64,000 bases of DNA from Spirochaetota bacterium (GCA_018262985.1 JADFDI010000001.1:62001-126000); one strand, 5' to 3'. Positions 33,860-42,406 are shown, numbered from the stretch's first letter. The notes: generated by a model not told the origin, from the sequence alone. A program made the numbers and translations.

Positions 33860-34855
33860 TCAGCGGATGATCGTCACACGTTTCGGATCGAGCTTCTCGA
33901 GCGGCCGGAAGTCGAACAGGGCGAGCGCGTCCGGCATGGCTTCCGACGGGGCGAGACCCGTCTCCACCTGCCACCGGGCCATGTTCTCCATATCGCGGAT
34001 GAGGGCCTGGTCGAGCCGGACGCCGAAGACGTCGGGGTACCAGAGCGGCCGCGAGACCGCGGGGTCGAGGCCGTAGCGCCCGGTCACGAGTTCGAAGGCC
34101 TCGTCCGGATTATTCTTGAGCCAGGCCTCGGCGCGGGCCAGGGCGCGGAGCAGGCGGACGTAGACGTCCGGGCGCTTTTCGAGGTCTTCGGCCATGGCCG
34201 CCAGCGGCATGGCGATGCGCACCACGTCCTCGTCGATGAGGACGACGGTCCGTCCCGGATGGGCCGCTTCGGCCTTGTCCACCCAGGTGCCGAAGCAGGA
34301 GAACGCGTCCAGGGTGCCTTCAACGTACATGGCGAGCAGGGTGTCCATGTCGGAGGCGAAGATGTCGACGTCCCCGACCGCGATGCCGCCCTCGAGCAGC
34401 ATGAGCTCGAGGACGAAGCCCGGGTTGCCGCCCTTGAGTACGCCGACCCGGCGCCCCTTCAGGTCCTCGATGGTCTCGATGCCGAGGTCCCTGCGGGCCG
34501 CGATGACGTTGTCGTTGCGCGAGACGGTTTCCGTGGCGAAGATGCGGAAGTCGTCGCGCGCGAAGGCCTTGAGCACCATCGGGTAGAGCATGGCCTCGGC
34601 GACGTCCAGCTCGCCCGAGAGCAGCATTTCCACGGCCACGTTGCCCGCGGGCACTTCCACCAACTCGAGCTCGAGCCCTTCCTTCGCGAAGTAGCCGCGC
34701 TCGGCGGCGATCGCGTCGAGGGCCACCTTGAGCGAGTGGGCGTGCCCGAGCTTGAGGGTGGCGACGGGCCGGGCGGGAGCGCAGGCGGACGAGAGGGCGA
34801 TGAGGGCCGCGAGGGCCGCCACGCCGATCGTCAAGCCGTCGTGTCGGATGCGCAT
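33860..34855 (-). CDS. NMT1/SsuA-type substrate-binding lipoprotein, paralogue 2
   Basis: A 331-residue lipoprotein (lipobox LSSA-C at about residue 25) starting at ATG 34855; the open frame continues upstream but without a signal peptide there. Sequence runs parallel to its neighbours: HAHSLKVALDAIAAERGYFAKEGLEL, PAGNVAVEMLLSGELDVAE, GRRVGVLKGGNPGFVLELMLLEGG, HPGRTVVLIDEDVVR, WYPDVFGVRLDQALIRDMENMARWQ, FDFRPLEKLDPKRVTIIR. It is clearly a tandem duplicate of the flanking genes, nearer to paralogue 1 than to paralogue 3. Differences cluster in the region that contacts ligand in this family, consistent with distinct ligands or affinities. Confidence 0.85.
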   Translation of the reverse strand: MRIRHDGLTIGVAALAALIALSSACAPARPVATLKLGHAHSLKVALDAIAAERGYFAKEGLELELVEVPAGNVAVEMLLSGELDVAEAMLYPMVLKAFARDDFRIFATETVSRNDNVIAARRDLGIETIEDLKGRRVGVLKGGNPGFVLELMLLEGGIAVGDVDIFASDMDTLLAMYVEGTLDAFSCFGTWVDKAEAAHPGRTVVLIDEDVVRIAMPLAAMAEDLEKRPDVYVRLLRALARAEAWLKNNPDEAFELVTGRYGLDPAVSRPLWYPDVFGVRLDQALIRDMENMARWQVETGLAPSEAMPDALALFDFRPLEKLDPKRVTIIR

Positions 34856-34881
34856 GGATGCCTCGTTCGGTCCCGCGCCGT

Positions 34882-35883
34882 TCAATGGATCACCGTGAAG
34901 CGCTTCGGGTCGATCGACTCGAGCAGGTCGAAGGCGAAGTAGTCGAGCACGTCGGGCATCGACTCGCCCTTTTTCGGGCCTTCCTCCATCATCCACAGGG
35001 CCAGGTTTTCCATGTCCCTGACCATCGACTGGTCGATGCGGACCCCGAAAAGGCCGGGCTTCCAGACGGCCGCCGTCGCGACGGGATTGAGCTTGAACCG
35101 TTCCACGAGCAGCGCGAGGGCCTCGTCGGGATGGGCCTCCATCCAGGCTTCGGCCTCGATGTAGGCCTTGACGAGGCGGAGGAAGGCGTCGCGGCGGCGC
35201 CCGATCGAATCGCGCGTCGCGACGCTGGTGGTCGCGATGCGGAGGAGCTGGTCGTCGCCGAGCGCGACGGTGGCGCCCGGGAAGGCCGCCAGCGCGCGGT
35301 CCACCCAGGCGCCGAAGCAGCAGATCGCGTCGAGCGAGCCGTCCGCGAATTTCGCGAAGACCGAGGGCAGGTCGCCCCGCTCGATCTCGAGGGAGGCCTT
35401 CGGCACGCCGGCTTCGAGCAGCATGAGGTCGAGGACGTATTCCGGTATCCCGCCCGCGAGCGTGCCGACGCGTCTGCCGGCCAGGTCGGCCATCGAGGCG
35501 ATGCCCCGATCGGTGCGGACTACCACGCGGTTGTCGTTACCCGATATGGTCGAGGTGGCGATGATCCTGAGTTCGTCCGCATCGAAGTCCGCGGCTATGA
35601 CGGGATAGACGGTCGAGCTCGCCACGTCGGCCTTGCCTTCGAGCAGCAGGTTGACGGAGGCGATGCCCGAGCTCGAGTCGATGAATTCGATCTCGAGGCG
35701 GTGCGAGGCGAAGATGCCCTGCGCTTCTCCGACCACGTTGAGGGCGGCGGAGAATGCGGGCGACTGCGCGATGACGAAGCGCTCGACAGGCGGAGGGGGC
35801 GGCTCCTCCCTGGCGCAGGCGAGCAGGATCGTCGCGGCCAGAGCCGCCGCCGCCAAGAAGCCGGGTATCCTCGCAGCCCTCAT
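34882..35883 (-). CDS. NMT1/SsuA-type substrate-binding lipoprotein, paralogue 3
   Basis: A 333-residue lipoprotein (lipobox ILLA-C about residue 22, then a Pro-rich linker REEPPPPPVE) starting at ATG 35883 with a GGGAGG box upstream; the longer open frame is a shadow of the divergent kinase gene. The fold and the tail FAFDLLESIDPKRFTVIH match the two paralogues, but it is the most divergent copy (SPAFSAALNVVGEAQGIFASHRLEIEF, GRRVGTLAGGIPEYVLDLMLLEAG). It is the first gene of a possible nine-gene minus-strand transcript and faces a response-regulator/kinase gene that is read the other way from a shared 150-base control region. Confidence 0.84.
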   Translation of the reverse strand: MRAARIPGFLAAAALAATILLACAREEPPPPPVERFVIAQSPAFSAALNVVGEAQGIFASHRLEIEFIDSSSGIASVNLLLEGKADVASSTVYPVIAADFDADELRIIATSTISGNDNRVVVRTDRGIASMADLAGRRVGTLAGGIPEYVLDLMLLEAGVPKASLEIERGDLPSVFAKFADGSLDAICCFGAWVDRALAAFPGATVALGDDQLLRIATTSVATRDSIGRRRDAFLRLVKAYIEAEAWMEAHPDEALALLVERFKLNPVATAAVWKPGLFGVRIDQSMVRDMENLALWMMEEGPKKGESMPDVLDYFAFDLLESIDPKRFTVIH

Positions 35884-36033
35884 GACCGCCTCCCTGCCCT
35901 GCCGCCGGGAACCCGCGGCCGGACGGAGCCGGAATGCGTGGTCTCGAACTCGACAAGGCGATCGATTCCGCCTAACTTGAAAGTCTATGGTTTCCGCGGA
36001 GGCGCGCAAGCGTTCCGCGCCGGGAGAGGACGC

Positions 36034-37107
36034 ATGGAACGTTTGCCGGCCCGCATCGTGGTGATCGAGGACGAGCGCGCGCACGCGGAGCTGGTGAACA
36101 GGGCATTCGAGCGCTGGAACCCGAAGCACGAGGTGCGTATCGCCCATGGCCTGGCCGAGGCGGACGCGCTCCTCGCGGCGGCGCCCGCCGACCTGGTGCT
36201 GGCGGACTGGAAGGTGCCCGACGGGTCCGGCATCGATTTCGCCCGCGAGGGCCGCTCGCTCGGCGCGCCCGTGGTCATCATGACCAGCTTCGGCAACGAG
36301 GCGCGGGCGGTCGAGGCCATGAAGGCGGGCGCCCTCGACTACGTGGTCAAGTCCGATTCCACCTTCGCCGACCTGCCGCACATCGTGGAGCGCTCGCTCC
36401 GCGAGTGGGACCGCATGGAGGCCATCCGCAGGGCCGAGGAAGCCCTCCGCGAGAGCGAGCACCGCGCGCGGACCATCCTCGAGGCGTCGCTGCGCGAGAA
36501 GGAGGTGCTACTCGGCGAGATCCACCACCGCGTCAAGAACAACATGCAGCTGATCGAGAGCCTGCTGATGCTGCAGCTGCGAAAGCTCGGGACCGGCGAA
36601 GCCAGGCGGCCCTTCCACGACGCCATGAACCGCGTGCACGCGATGGCGCGCACCCACGAGGCGCTCTGCGACTCGGGCGACCTCGAGCGCGTCGAACTGG
36701 GGGAGCTCGCCCGCTCGCTCGCGGGCGACATCCTGCAGGCCGAGGACCTCACCACGAGGATCAGGCTGGATTTCCGCCTCGAGCCCGTCATCGTCGGCGC
36801 CGACCGCGCCATACCCTGCGGCGTCATCGTCAACGAACTTGTGTCGAACGCCTTGCGGCACGCGTATCCCGAGGACCGCGGCCCGGGAACGGTACGGATC
36901 GAGGTCAGGCCGGACGGCGACGGGCGCGCCGCGCTTTCGGTATCGGACGACGGCGTCGGCATGGACGGGGCGTCGGAACGCGCCGGGGGCATGGGCATCG
37001 GGCTGCCCCTGGTAGAGACCCTGGCGGTCCAGGTCAAGGGCACGCTCGAGACCGAGGCGAGGAAAGGCAAGGGCACGAGGGTGACGGTCCGCTTCCCGAT
37101 CATTTAG
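36034..37107 (+). CDS. Response regulator-histidine kinase fusion (receiver plus HisKA_2/HATPase)
   Basis: A 357-residue soluble protein; ATG 36034 follows a GAGAGGA box. Residues 5-125 are a receiver domain (VIEDERAHAE, phospho-acceptor in LADWKVPDGSG about 59, MTSFGNEARAVEAMKAGALDYVVK). A short coiled coil (EAIRRAEEALRESEHRARTIL) joins it to a HisKA_2 dimerisation domain whose histidine lies in EIHHRVKNNMQLIESLL (about 164), and a HATPase domain (NELVSNALRHAYP, DDGVGM, GIGLPLVETL). The receiver-first order suggests it gets phosphate from another kinase and then signals through its own. It lies divergent to the binding-protein/kinase/regulator run, so crosstalk is plausible. Confidence 0.87.
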   Translation: MERLPARIVVIEDERAHAELVNRAFERWNPKHEVRIAHGLAEADALLAAAPADLVLADWKVPDGSGIDFAREGRSLGAPVVIMTSFGNEARAVEAMKAGALDYVVKSDSTFADLPHIVERSLREWDRMEAIRRAEEALRESEHRARTILEASLREKEVLLGEIHHRVKNNMQLIESLLMLQLRKLGTGEARRPFHDAMNRVHAMARTHEALCDSGDLERVELGELARSLAGDILQAEDLTTRIRLDFRLEPVIVGADRAIPCGVIVNELVSNALRHAYPEDRGPGTVRIEVRPDGDGRAALSVSDDGVGMDGASERAGGMGIGLPLVETLAVQVKGTLETEARKGKGTRVTVRFPII

Positions 37108-37118
37108 GGCGAATTTCC

Positions 37119-37146
37119 TTGACCCGGGCGCGGGGACGCGTAAGGT
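37119..37146 (+). promoter_or_regulatory. Promoter of the flavin-reductase-like gene
   Basis: TTGACC (37119-37124), 16 bases, TAAGGT (37141-37146), then 8 bases to ATG 37155, predicting a transcript that begins at or beside the start codon. AAGG within the -10 box could alternatively be a weak ribosome-binding site if the real promoter is further upstream. Confidence 0.5.
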
Positions 37147-37154
37147 TCGTTTCC

Positions 37155-37673
37155 ATGGATTACCTCGACGTACCCCTCGATAAGGCCTACGAGCTCCTCA
37201 ACCCCGGCGGCCTCGTGTGGCTCTGCACGCGCGCCGAGGACGGCAGGCCCGACCTGTCGCCCGTCGCCTGGAACTGCCCGCTCGACTACGAGCCGGTGTC
37301 GAAGGTGCTGCTCGTGGTCGACACCTCGCACCGCAGCTACGAGAACCTGGTGGAGGCGGGCGAATTCGTCGTAGCCCTGCCGACGGCCGCGCAGCGCGCC
37401 CTGGTGGATGAGACCGGCTCGGTGTCCGGCCGCGACCTCGACAAGTACGGGCATTTCGACATCGGCTCCATTCCGGCGGGAACCGTGGACGCGCTCGTGC
37501 CCGCGGGCGTGGCGGGCTGGCTCGAGTGCCGGCTCCTGCGCGTGGTGGTCGAAGGGACGAGCGGCGTCGTGTTCGGCGAGGTGCTGAAGGCGAAGACGAA
37601 GGCCGACGCGTGGAAGGAGCGCCTGCACTACGTGCGCGAAGGTCTCTGGTTCGCGCCGGGTCCGGCCCTGTAG
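37155..37673 (+). CDS. Flavin reductase-like/FMN-binding split-barrel protein
   Basis: A 172-residue protein with the flavin reductase-like fold: LVWLCTRAEDGRPDLSPVAWNCPLDYEPVSKVLLVVD, SYENLVEAGEFVVALP, then GHFDIGSIPAGTVDALVPAGVAGWLECRL. It probably binds FMN and reduces flavin or oxidises a small substrate with NAD(P)H; the exact reaction is unknown. The length fits the family. The start is supported by a good promoter immediately upstream. It begins a run of small plus-strand genes and lies 8 bases before the phosphatase gene. Confidence 0.75.
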   Translation: MDYLDVPLDKAYELLNPGGLVWLCTRAEDGRPDLSPVAWNCPLDYEPVSKVLLVVDTSHRSYENLVEAGEFVVALPTAAQRALVDETGSVSGRDLDKYGHFDIGSIPAGTVDALVPAGVAGWLECRLLRVVVEGTSGVVFGEVLKAKTKADAWKERLHYVREGLWFAPGPAL

Positions 37674-37681
37674 GAGGGCGC

Positions 37682-38263
37682 ATGGAATCCCGTCGAGGAC
37701 CCGACCCGGGCTCTGGCGGCGCCGCGGCGCTTCCTCCCGTCCCCATCCCCTTCTCGTACTGGGTGCTTCCCGGGCGCCTCCTCGCGGGCGAGTATCCGGG
37801 GCACGCGACCGACGCGGTGGCGCGCGCCCGTATCGGGGCCTTGCTCGACGCGGGCGTCCGGAGCTTCGTCGACCTGACCGAGGAGCGGGACGGGCTGGAA
37901 CCCTACGACGCCCTGCTCCGGGAGCTTTCCGGCGGCGCGGCCCGTCATCTCAAACACGGCATCCGCGACGTATCGGTGCCGCGGCGGAAGGCCGACATGG
38001 TCGCCATCCTCGACGCCGTCGACGCGGAGCTGGCGGAGGGCCGCGTCGTCTACGTCCACTGCTGGGGAGGGGTGGGTCGCACGGGCACCGTGGTCGGCTG
38101 CTGGCTCGCGCGCCACTACGGCGACTCCGGCCGCGCCGTGCCCTGGCCCGACGGCAGCTTCCGCGATTTCGCCGCGCTCTGGGCCGCCTGCCCGAAGGCC
38201 GCCTACCGGCAGTCGCCCGAGACCCCCGAGCAGCGGGACTTCGTGGCGCGGTGGCGGGAGTAG
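37682..38263 (+). CDS. Dual-specificity/tyrosine phosphatase-like protein
   Basis: A 193-residue protein with the cysteine phosphatase P-loop VHCWGGVGRTGTV (CX5R, Cys about residue 127) and an upstream SFVDLTEERDGLEPYDALL segment that holds the general-acid region of this fold. ATG 37682 is 8 bases after the previous stop. Bacterial relatives dephosphorylate phosphotyrosine proteins or inositol-type phosphates; the substrate cannot be inferred. All catalytic residues look intact. It may be cotranscribed with the flavin-reductase-like gene. Confidence 0.82.
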   Translation: MESRRGPDPGSGGAAALPPVPIPFSYWVLPGRLLAGEYPGHATDAVARARIGALLDAGVRSFVDLTEERDGLEPYDALLRELSGGAARHLKHGIRDVSVPRRKADMVAILDAVDAELAEGRVVYVHCWGGVGRTGTVVGCWLARHYGDSGRAVPWPDGSFRDFAALWAACPKAAYRQSPETPEQRDFVARWRE

Positions 38264-38357
38264 GGGCGGCGAGCCGTGGCCGAGGTGCCCGGTCGACCCC
38301 GGTCCGCGGCTGCCCCGGGTTTTTCGCGCCGCGCGTGTCGGGGTCGCGGAATGGGGC

Positions 38358-38363
38358 TATAAT
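38358..38363 (+). promoter_or_regulatory. TATAAT -10 box seven bases before the DUF488 start
   Basis: A consensus TATAAT is followed by CCACCCC and then ATG 38371. There is no Shine-Dalgarno sequence and no convincing -35 box. The position predicts a leaderless message. Confidence 0.55.
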
Positions 38364-38370
38364 CCACCCC

Positions 38371-38748
38371 ATGCAAAACATCCGGTTGAAACGCGCCTAC
38401 GAATCCCCCGAACCCGCCGACGGCCGCCGCTTCCTGGTGGACCGGCTCTGGCCGCGCGGCCTGACGAAAGAGCGGCTCGCCCTCGAGGGCTGGCTGAAGG
38501 AAGCCGCGCCGAGCCCGGAGCTCCGGAAGGGCTACTGCCACGATCCCGCGAAGTACGATGATTTCCGGCGGCTCTACCTGGCGGAGCTCCGCGAAGGGTT
38601 CGCGAACGGCAACGCCGACTTGGCGACGCTCGTCGCGGCCGCGCTCGAAGGCGAGGTCACCCTCGTCTACGCGGCAAAAGAAGAGGCGACTTCGCACGCC
38701 CGCGTGCTCGGGGAATTCCTCGAAACGACCATGAAGGGAGGCGCCTGA
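38371..38748 (+). CDS. DUF488 family protein
   Basis: A 125-residue protein with the family signature IRLKRAYESPEPADGRRFLVDRLWPRGLTKE, then WLKEAAPSPELRKGYCHDPAKYDDFRRLYLAEL and VTLVYAAKEEATSHARVLGEFL. DUF488 proteins are common, conserved and of unknown biochemical function; some are linked to stress or to uric-acid or nitrogen genes. The start is set by a consensus -10 box 7 bases upstream. Its stop overlaps the ATG of the OsmC-like gene (TGATG), so the two form a small operon, suggestive of an oxidative or thiol stress role. Confidence 0.85.
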   Translation: MQNIRLKRAYESPEPADGRRFLVDRLWPRGLTKERLALEGWLKEAAPSPELRKGYCHDPAKYDDFRRLYLAELREGFANGNADLATLVAAALEGEVTLVYAAKEEATSHARVLGEFLETTMKGGA

Positions 38749-39188
38749 TGGCCGAGGTTCGATTTCCGGTGGAAGCCAGGATCGGAACGGGCGACCGGGA
38801 ACGCGAGACCGCGTTGCGCCTCGGCGCCTTCGAGCTGGTCGCTTCGGCGCCGGCCGAGCTCGGCGGAAAGGGCGCGGGCACGAGTCCCGAGGCCCTGGTG
38901 GCCGCGGGCGCCCTGGCCTGCTGGTCGCTCACTTTCGAGGCGGTGCTCAAGCGGCGCGACCTGCCCTTCGCCTCGATCGAGGCGCGGGCGGATGCCGTGG
39001 TGTCGGGCGTGCCCGGCTCGGACCGCTATTCGGCCGTACGCTTTTCCGCGCGCGTGCTCTCCGGCGAACCGGAGCGGCTGGCCGACTACGAGGCCGCCGC
39101 GAAGCGCGCCCTGGAGCGGAGCTTCATCGTCCACGCGCTCACGGGCGGCACCATCGAATTCTCGGTCGGCAGCGTGACGGTAGCCTGA
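38748..39188 (+). CDS. OsmC/Ohr-like protein lacking the second redox cysteine
   Basis: A 146-residue OsmC-fold protein (GTSPEALVAAGALACWSLTFEAVLKRRDLPFASIEARADAVV, LERSFIVHAL). OsmC and Ohr reduce organic hydroperoxides with two cysteines. The first is present (ALACWS, about residue 63), but where the family usually has cysteine in a CFI/CPV-type motif this protein reads RSFIVHAL. It may therefore be a non-peroxidase OsmC-like protein, or use a different resolving thiol. It is translationally coupled to the DUF488 gene. Confidence 0.8.
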   Translation: MAEVRFPVEARIGTGDRERETALRLGAFELVASAPAELGGKGAGTSPEALVAAGALACWSLTFEAVLKRRDLPFASIEARADAVVSGVPGSDRYSAVRFSARVLSGEPERLADYEAAAKRALERSFIVHALTGGTIEFSVGSVTVA

Positions 39189-39198
39189 CCTCGTCAGC

Positions 39199-40266
39199 TC
39201 AGAGGCCGGCGAGCTCGCGGACCAACGCGTCCATCCCGTCCAGGAGCTCCTCCTCCCTGCCGGCCTCGCACCGGATCGAGGCGGCGCCGAGGGTTTCGTG
39301 CGTGGCGACATCGAGGCGCTTCGCCTGCAGCACCACCGAGCGGCCTATGGCGCCGAGCGTGCCGATCACGATCTGGCGGGCCGCCAAGCCTTCGCCTGCG
39401 GCGACCGCGCTGGATTCATCGACGATCCCGGAGCGCTGGAGCTCGAGCTCCGCGAGCACGCGGTCGAGATCCGAGCGCTCCACGAGCCTGAAACCGCCCG
39501 CGGCGACGAACTCGGCCCTGAGCGCCTCGGACAGGATGGCGGCGACGAGAGGGTCGCCGCCGGGGGCCTCGAGGTCGTAGACCGCGATGACGGTCGCGGC
39601 GGTCGCGGGCGGGCGGGGCAGGGCGATTTCCCGCGACACCTCGACGGGAGGAGGCAAGGCGGGCGCCGTCCCCGGAGCGGCGCGGCGCGACGAGGCGGTC
39701 GCCATCATGTCGGACCGGGTGTCCATGAAGAGCCGTTCGTAGGAGGCGGCGATTATCGGCTGGTAGTCGTCCCGGCTTCCGCCGGGCACGGGCATCGTCA
39801 CCTTGAAGGCGGCGCCGCTCCGCGCGTTGACGAGGGTCGTCTCCCACCGATATTCACCGGCGCGCTCCGTCCGTTCCACCAGCATGGCGTAATCGGCCTT
39901 GAGCGCTTCGGCTGCCCCGCGCGCGAGCGCGTATCCGTCGCGCTTCCAGGGCAGCCGCGAGCGCGAGGAACCCAGCACGGCATCGGCTTCCTCGAGGCTG
40001 ACGGCCTCGTAGACTCCGCTCGCCTGCCAGACCGCGGCCACCTTGTCGAAGGTCATGCGGGCGTATTGCGCGTAGGGGGTGCGCCAGCTTCCTCCGCTTT
40101 CGAGCGGCTGGATGAAGACGCGGAGCCGCGAAGCCGGAGCAGGCTCGGCGGCGACCCCGAATTCCCGCGGAGCGGTGGAACAGGCCGCCGGCGCGAGCAG
40201 CGCGACGAAAGCGGCGAACGCGGCGAGCGCCCTCGACCGACGGCGGGACTTGCGGGACGCTTCCAT
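39199..40266 (-). CDS. CsgG-like periplasmic lipoprotein
   Basis: A 355-residue lipoprotein (MEASRKSRRRSRALAA, hydrophobic segment, lipobox LAPAA-C about residue 29) starting at ATG 40266; the longer frame lacks a signal sequence. The C-terminal 130 residues match CsgG-type domains: TVIAVYDLEAPGGDPLVAAILSEALRAEF, FRLVERSDLDRVLAELELQRSG, ARQIVIGTLGAIGRSVVLQAKRLDVATHETLG. Such lipoproteins support curli-like export in enterobacteria or envelope and motility functions elsewhere. The N-terminal half is family-specific. No CsgA/CsgB genes are seen. It lies head to head with nothing, after the OsmC gene on the other strand. Confidence 0.78.
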   Translation of the reverse strand: MEASRKSRRRSRALAAFAAFVALLAPAACSTAPREFGVAAEPAPASRLRVFIQPLESGGSWRTPYAQYARMTFDKVAAVWQASGVYEAVSLEEADAVLGSSRSRLPWKRDGYALARGAAEALKADYAMLVERTERAGEYRWETTLVNARSGAAFKVTMPVPGGSRDDYQPIIAASYERLFMDTRSDMMATASSRRAAPGTAPALPPPVEVSREIALPRPPATAATVIAVYDLEAPGGDPLVAAILSEALRAEFVAAGGFRLVERSDLDRVLAELELQRSGIVDESSAVAAGEGLAARQIVIGTLGAIGRSVVLQAKRLDVATHETLGAASIRCEAGREEELLDGMDALVRELAGL

Positions 40267-40424
40267 GCGGCACCCCCAGTTGGCGCCGGGCGCGGGAGAG
40301 CGCCGGTGGCGCCTCCTCATGCTATACCCGGCCCACCCGTCCGGCAATACGGAATTCCGGGGTTCTCCGGCGCGCCCCCGCTGTCACGAAGCTTCGGGAC
40401 GTCATGAAACTTCCGGGCGACGCG

Positions 40425-42359
40425 TCAGGGCGCCGGCATCGCCTCCGGGCTCATGTAGACGAGGGCCTGCCCCGCGGCAACCGTGACGGAAGCCAAGCTG
40501 CTTGAAACCGTCAGGTCGCGGCCGGCGATGCCCGCGGCATCGATTTCGCCGGATGCCGAGTCCGCGACCAGAACCCAATTCCCGTCCACAGGGAACTCGG
40601 CCGTCCACGATCTATCGCTGCCCGTGAAATTGAGGAAGACCGCGAAGGCGTTGTCGCCCGAGCCTTTCGACACCCAGGCCAGGACGCCTGTGCGCCAAAG
40701 ATCGGTGATCGAGGCGCCGACGGTGAGATCGGTCATGTTCCACGACCACGCGCCCGAGGACGCCGGGTCCGGTTCCGCTACGCGCAGGCTCGGATGCGAC
40801 TTCCGCAGCGCGATGAGTCCCGCGTAGTAGTCGCGGAGCGCGACGTTTTCCGGCATGGCGAGGTACCCGTTCCAGTCGAAAGCGTTGTTCGCCGCGTCCA
40901 CGCCGCTGCCGCTCGGCGGATGGTTCCCGTAGTGTACGCGCCCCGCTTCCTCGCCCATCCAGAGCATCGGCGTTCCCATGGCGGTGAGCAGGTGCGTCGC
41001 GGCGAGCCTGGCCCGGGCTCGCATTTTCTGCGGGTCGCCCGCGTCAGGCCAGGCTTTCCAGACGCCCACGCCCTGTATGGTCCCCTCGTCGTGGCTCGAG
41101 TGGTAGTTGATGACCGAGGAGGGCCAGGTCCAGCCCCAGTCCTTGGCGTGGTAGGTCGAGATGCCGAGGTTTCCGTAGGCGGTCCCGAAGAGCGAGCCCC
41201 AGACCGTGTCCTTCCAGCCCGCGCCCCAGCTCGCGATGACGCCCGAGCCTTCCGCGTTGTCGTAGGCCTTGATCAGGTTGTTGTGGTCCCCGTTGAATTC
41301 CTCGAAGATCCAGTAGCGCCCGGGGTAGTCGGTGCGGAGGCCGTCGACGATATCGATCAGCGCGGCGACGTCGAGGTTCTCGGTGGAGTCGAAGCGGAAA
41401 CCGTCGACGTGGTATCCGTCGAACCACAGCTTGAGGTTGTCGCGCACGTAGGCCGCGGAGGCGGGCTCCGAAAGGTCGAAACGCGGACCCCAGGGCGTAT
41501 CGCCCTCGAAGTAGCGCTCGGCGTCGATGACCCAGAGCGGGTTCTCGTGGCTCGAGTGGTTGTAGACGACGTCGAGGATGACCGCGATGCCCGCCCCGTG
41601 CAGGGCGTCGACCAGGGCCTTGAGCTCGCCGACCGCCGAGCCGTCTGCGACGCTTGAGCCGTAGGAATTCTCAGGCGCCGACCAGTGGCTCGTGTTGTAG
41701 CCCCAGCTGTAGTACCCGCCGGGCCATTCCTGGACCGGCATGAGCTCGACCGCGTTGACGCCGAGATCGACCAGGTAGGGAACGCGCTCGATTGCCTTGA
41801 GGAAGGCGCCGCCGGAGACTGGCGAGGTCAAGCCGGCGGTGTCCGCGAAGTCCTCGACGTGCAGTTCGTAGATGACGAGCTCGTCGCGCGGGGGGTGTGT
41901 CCAGGACGTGGTGGTCCAGTCATGGTGGGCCGGGCTCGACGCATCGTTCGGGTCGAGGATGATCGCGTTGGCGTATTCCGCGTCGAATGCCGCGCCGTAC
42001 GGGTCACCGACATAGCCATCGTTTTCCGTGAAGTCGGCAGACCAGTACTTGTATTCCTGCCCCGGTGCCGCATTCGTGACGAGCGCAGTCCACCAGCCGG
42101 GAGAGGCCGCTTTGGCCAATGCCGTCTTGCCCCAGCCGTTGAAGTCGCCGCGTACGGAGAGCGAGCGGACCGTCGGCGCGTAGACGACGAAACGGGTCCC
42201 GAGTCCCTCGAGGTACTCCGCGCCCGGCTGGCCGGCCCCCGTATAATCAACATAGTCGATGGGGCCAGCCGGGCCGCTCGCGGGGCAGCCCGCCAGGCTC
42301 AGGGCCGCGAGGACGGCGAGAAACGGAACGGCGCGGCGGAGCGGGGCGGACCGGGACAT
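40425..42359 (-). CDS. Secreted GH13 alpha-glucan-active lipoprotein with N-terminal CBM48-like domain
   Basis: A 644-residue lipoprotein (lipobox LSLAG-C about residue 25). An early-set carbohydrate module (GDFNGWGKTALAKA, about 40-140) precedes a GH13 barrel with conserved region DVVYNHSS (263-270), the nucleophile Asp324 in DGFRFDS, the acid/base Glu in FEEF (353/354) and the transition-state HD at 423-424. It ends with a beta domain. The organisation resembles branching enzymes and isoamylases, but a lipoprotein signal points to an outer-surface or periplasmic glucan hydrolase. GAGG lies before the start. A LacI-type operator 36 bases upstream implies control by an alpha-glucan-responsive repressor. 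Confidence 0.87.
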   Translation of the reverse strand: MSRSAPLRRAVPFLAVLAALSLAGCPASGPAGPIDYVDYTGAGQPGAEYLEGLGTRFVVYAPTVRSLSVRGDFNGWGKTALAKAASPGWWTALVTNAAPGQEYKYWSADFTENDGYVGDPYGAAFDAEYANAIILDPNDASSPAHHDWTTTSWTHPPRDELVIYELHVEDFADTAGLTSPVSGGAFLKAIERVPYLVDLGVNAVELMPVQEWPGGYYSWGYNTSHWSAPENSYGSSVADGSAVGELKALVDALHGAGIAVILDVVYNHSSHENPLWVIDAERYFEGDTPWGPRFDLSEPASAAYVRDNLKLWFDGYHVDGFRFDSTENLDVAALIDIVDGLRTDYPGRYWIFEEFNGDHNNLIKAYDNAEGSGVIASWGAGWKDTVWGSLFGTAYGNLGISTYHAKDWGWTWPSSVINYHSSHDEGTIQGVGVWKAWPDAGDPQKMRARARLAATHLLTAMGTPMLWMGEEAGRVHYGNHPPSGSGVDAANNAFDWNGYLAMPENVALRDYYAGLIALRKSHPSLRVAEPDPASSGAWSWNMTDLTVGASITDLWRTGVLAWVSKGSGDNAFAVFLNFTGSDRSWTAEFPVDGNWVLVADSASGEIDAAGIAGRDLTVSSSLASVTVAAGQALVYMSPEAMPAP

Positions 42360-42394
42360 GGCGGCGTACCTCGGATCGTTGGGTGCGGTTTTGC

Positions 42395-42406
42395 TAAACC
42401 GGTTTA
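42395..42406. promoter_or_regulatory. LacI-family operator upstream of the GH13 gene
   Basis: The perfect palindrome TAAACCGGTTTA sits 36 bases before the GH13 start, inside GTGTAAACCGGTTTAGC on the minus strand. The form (TnnAACCGGTTnnA with central CG) is characteristic of LacI/MalR/CcpA-type regulators. No regulator gene of this family is in the window. Confidence 0.7.

Noticed and set aside
34858..36033. Upstream extension of the response-regulator/kinase frame
   Set aside because: It is antisense to paralogue 3 of the binding proteins. ATG 36034 with its own ribosome-binding site begins exactly at the receiver domain.
38358..38363. Full sigma70 promoter for DUF488
   Set aside because: The -10 box is a consensus match, but no acceptable -35 sequence lies at 15-19 bases, so only the -10 is listed.
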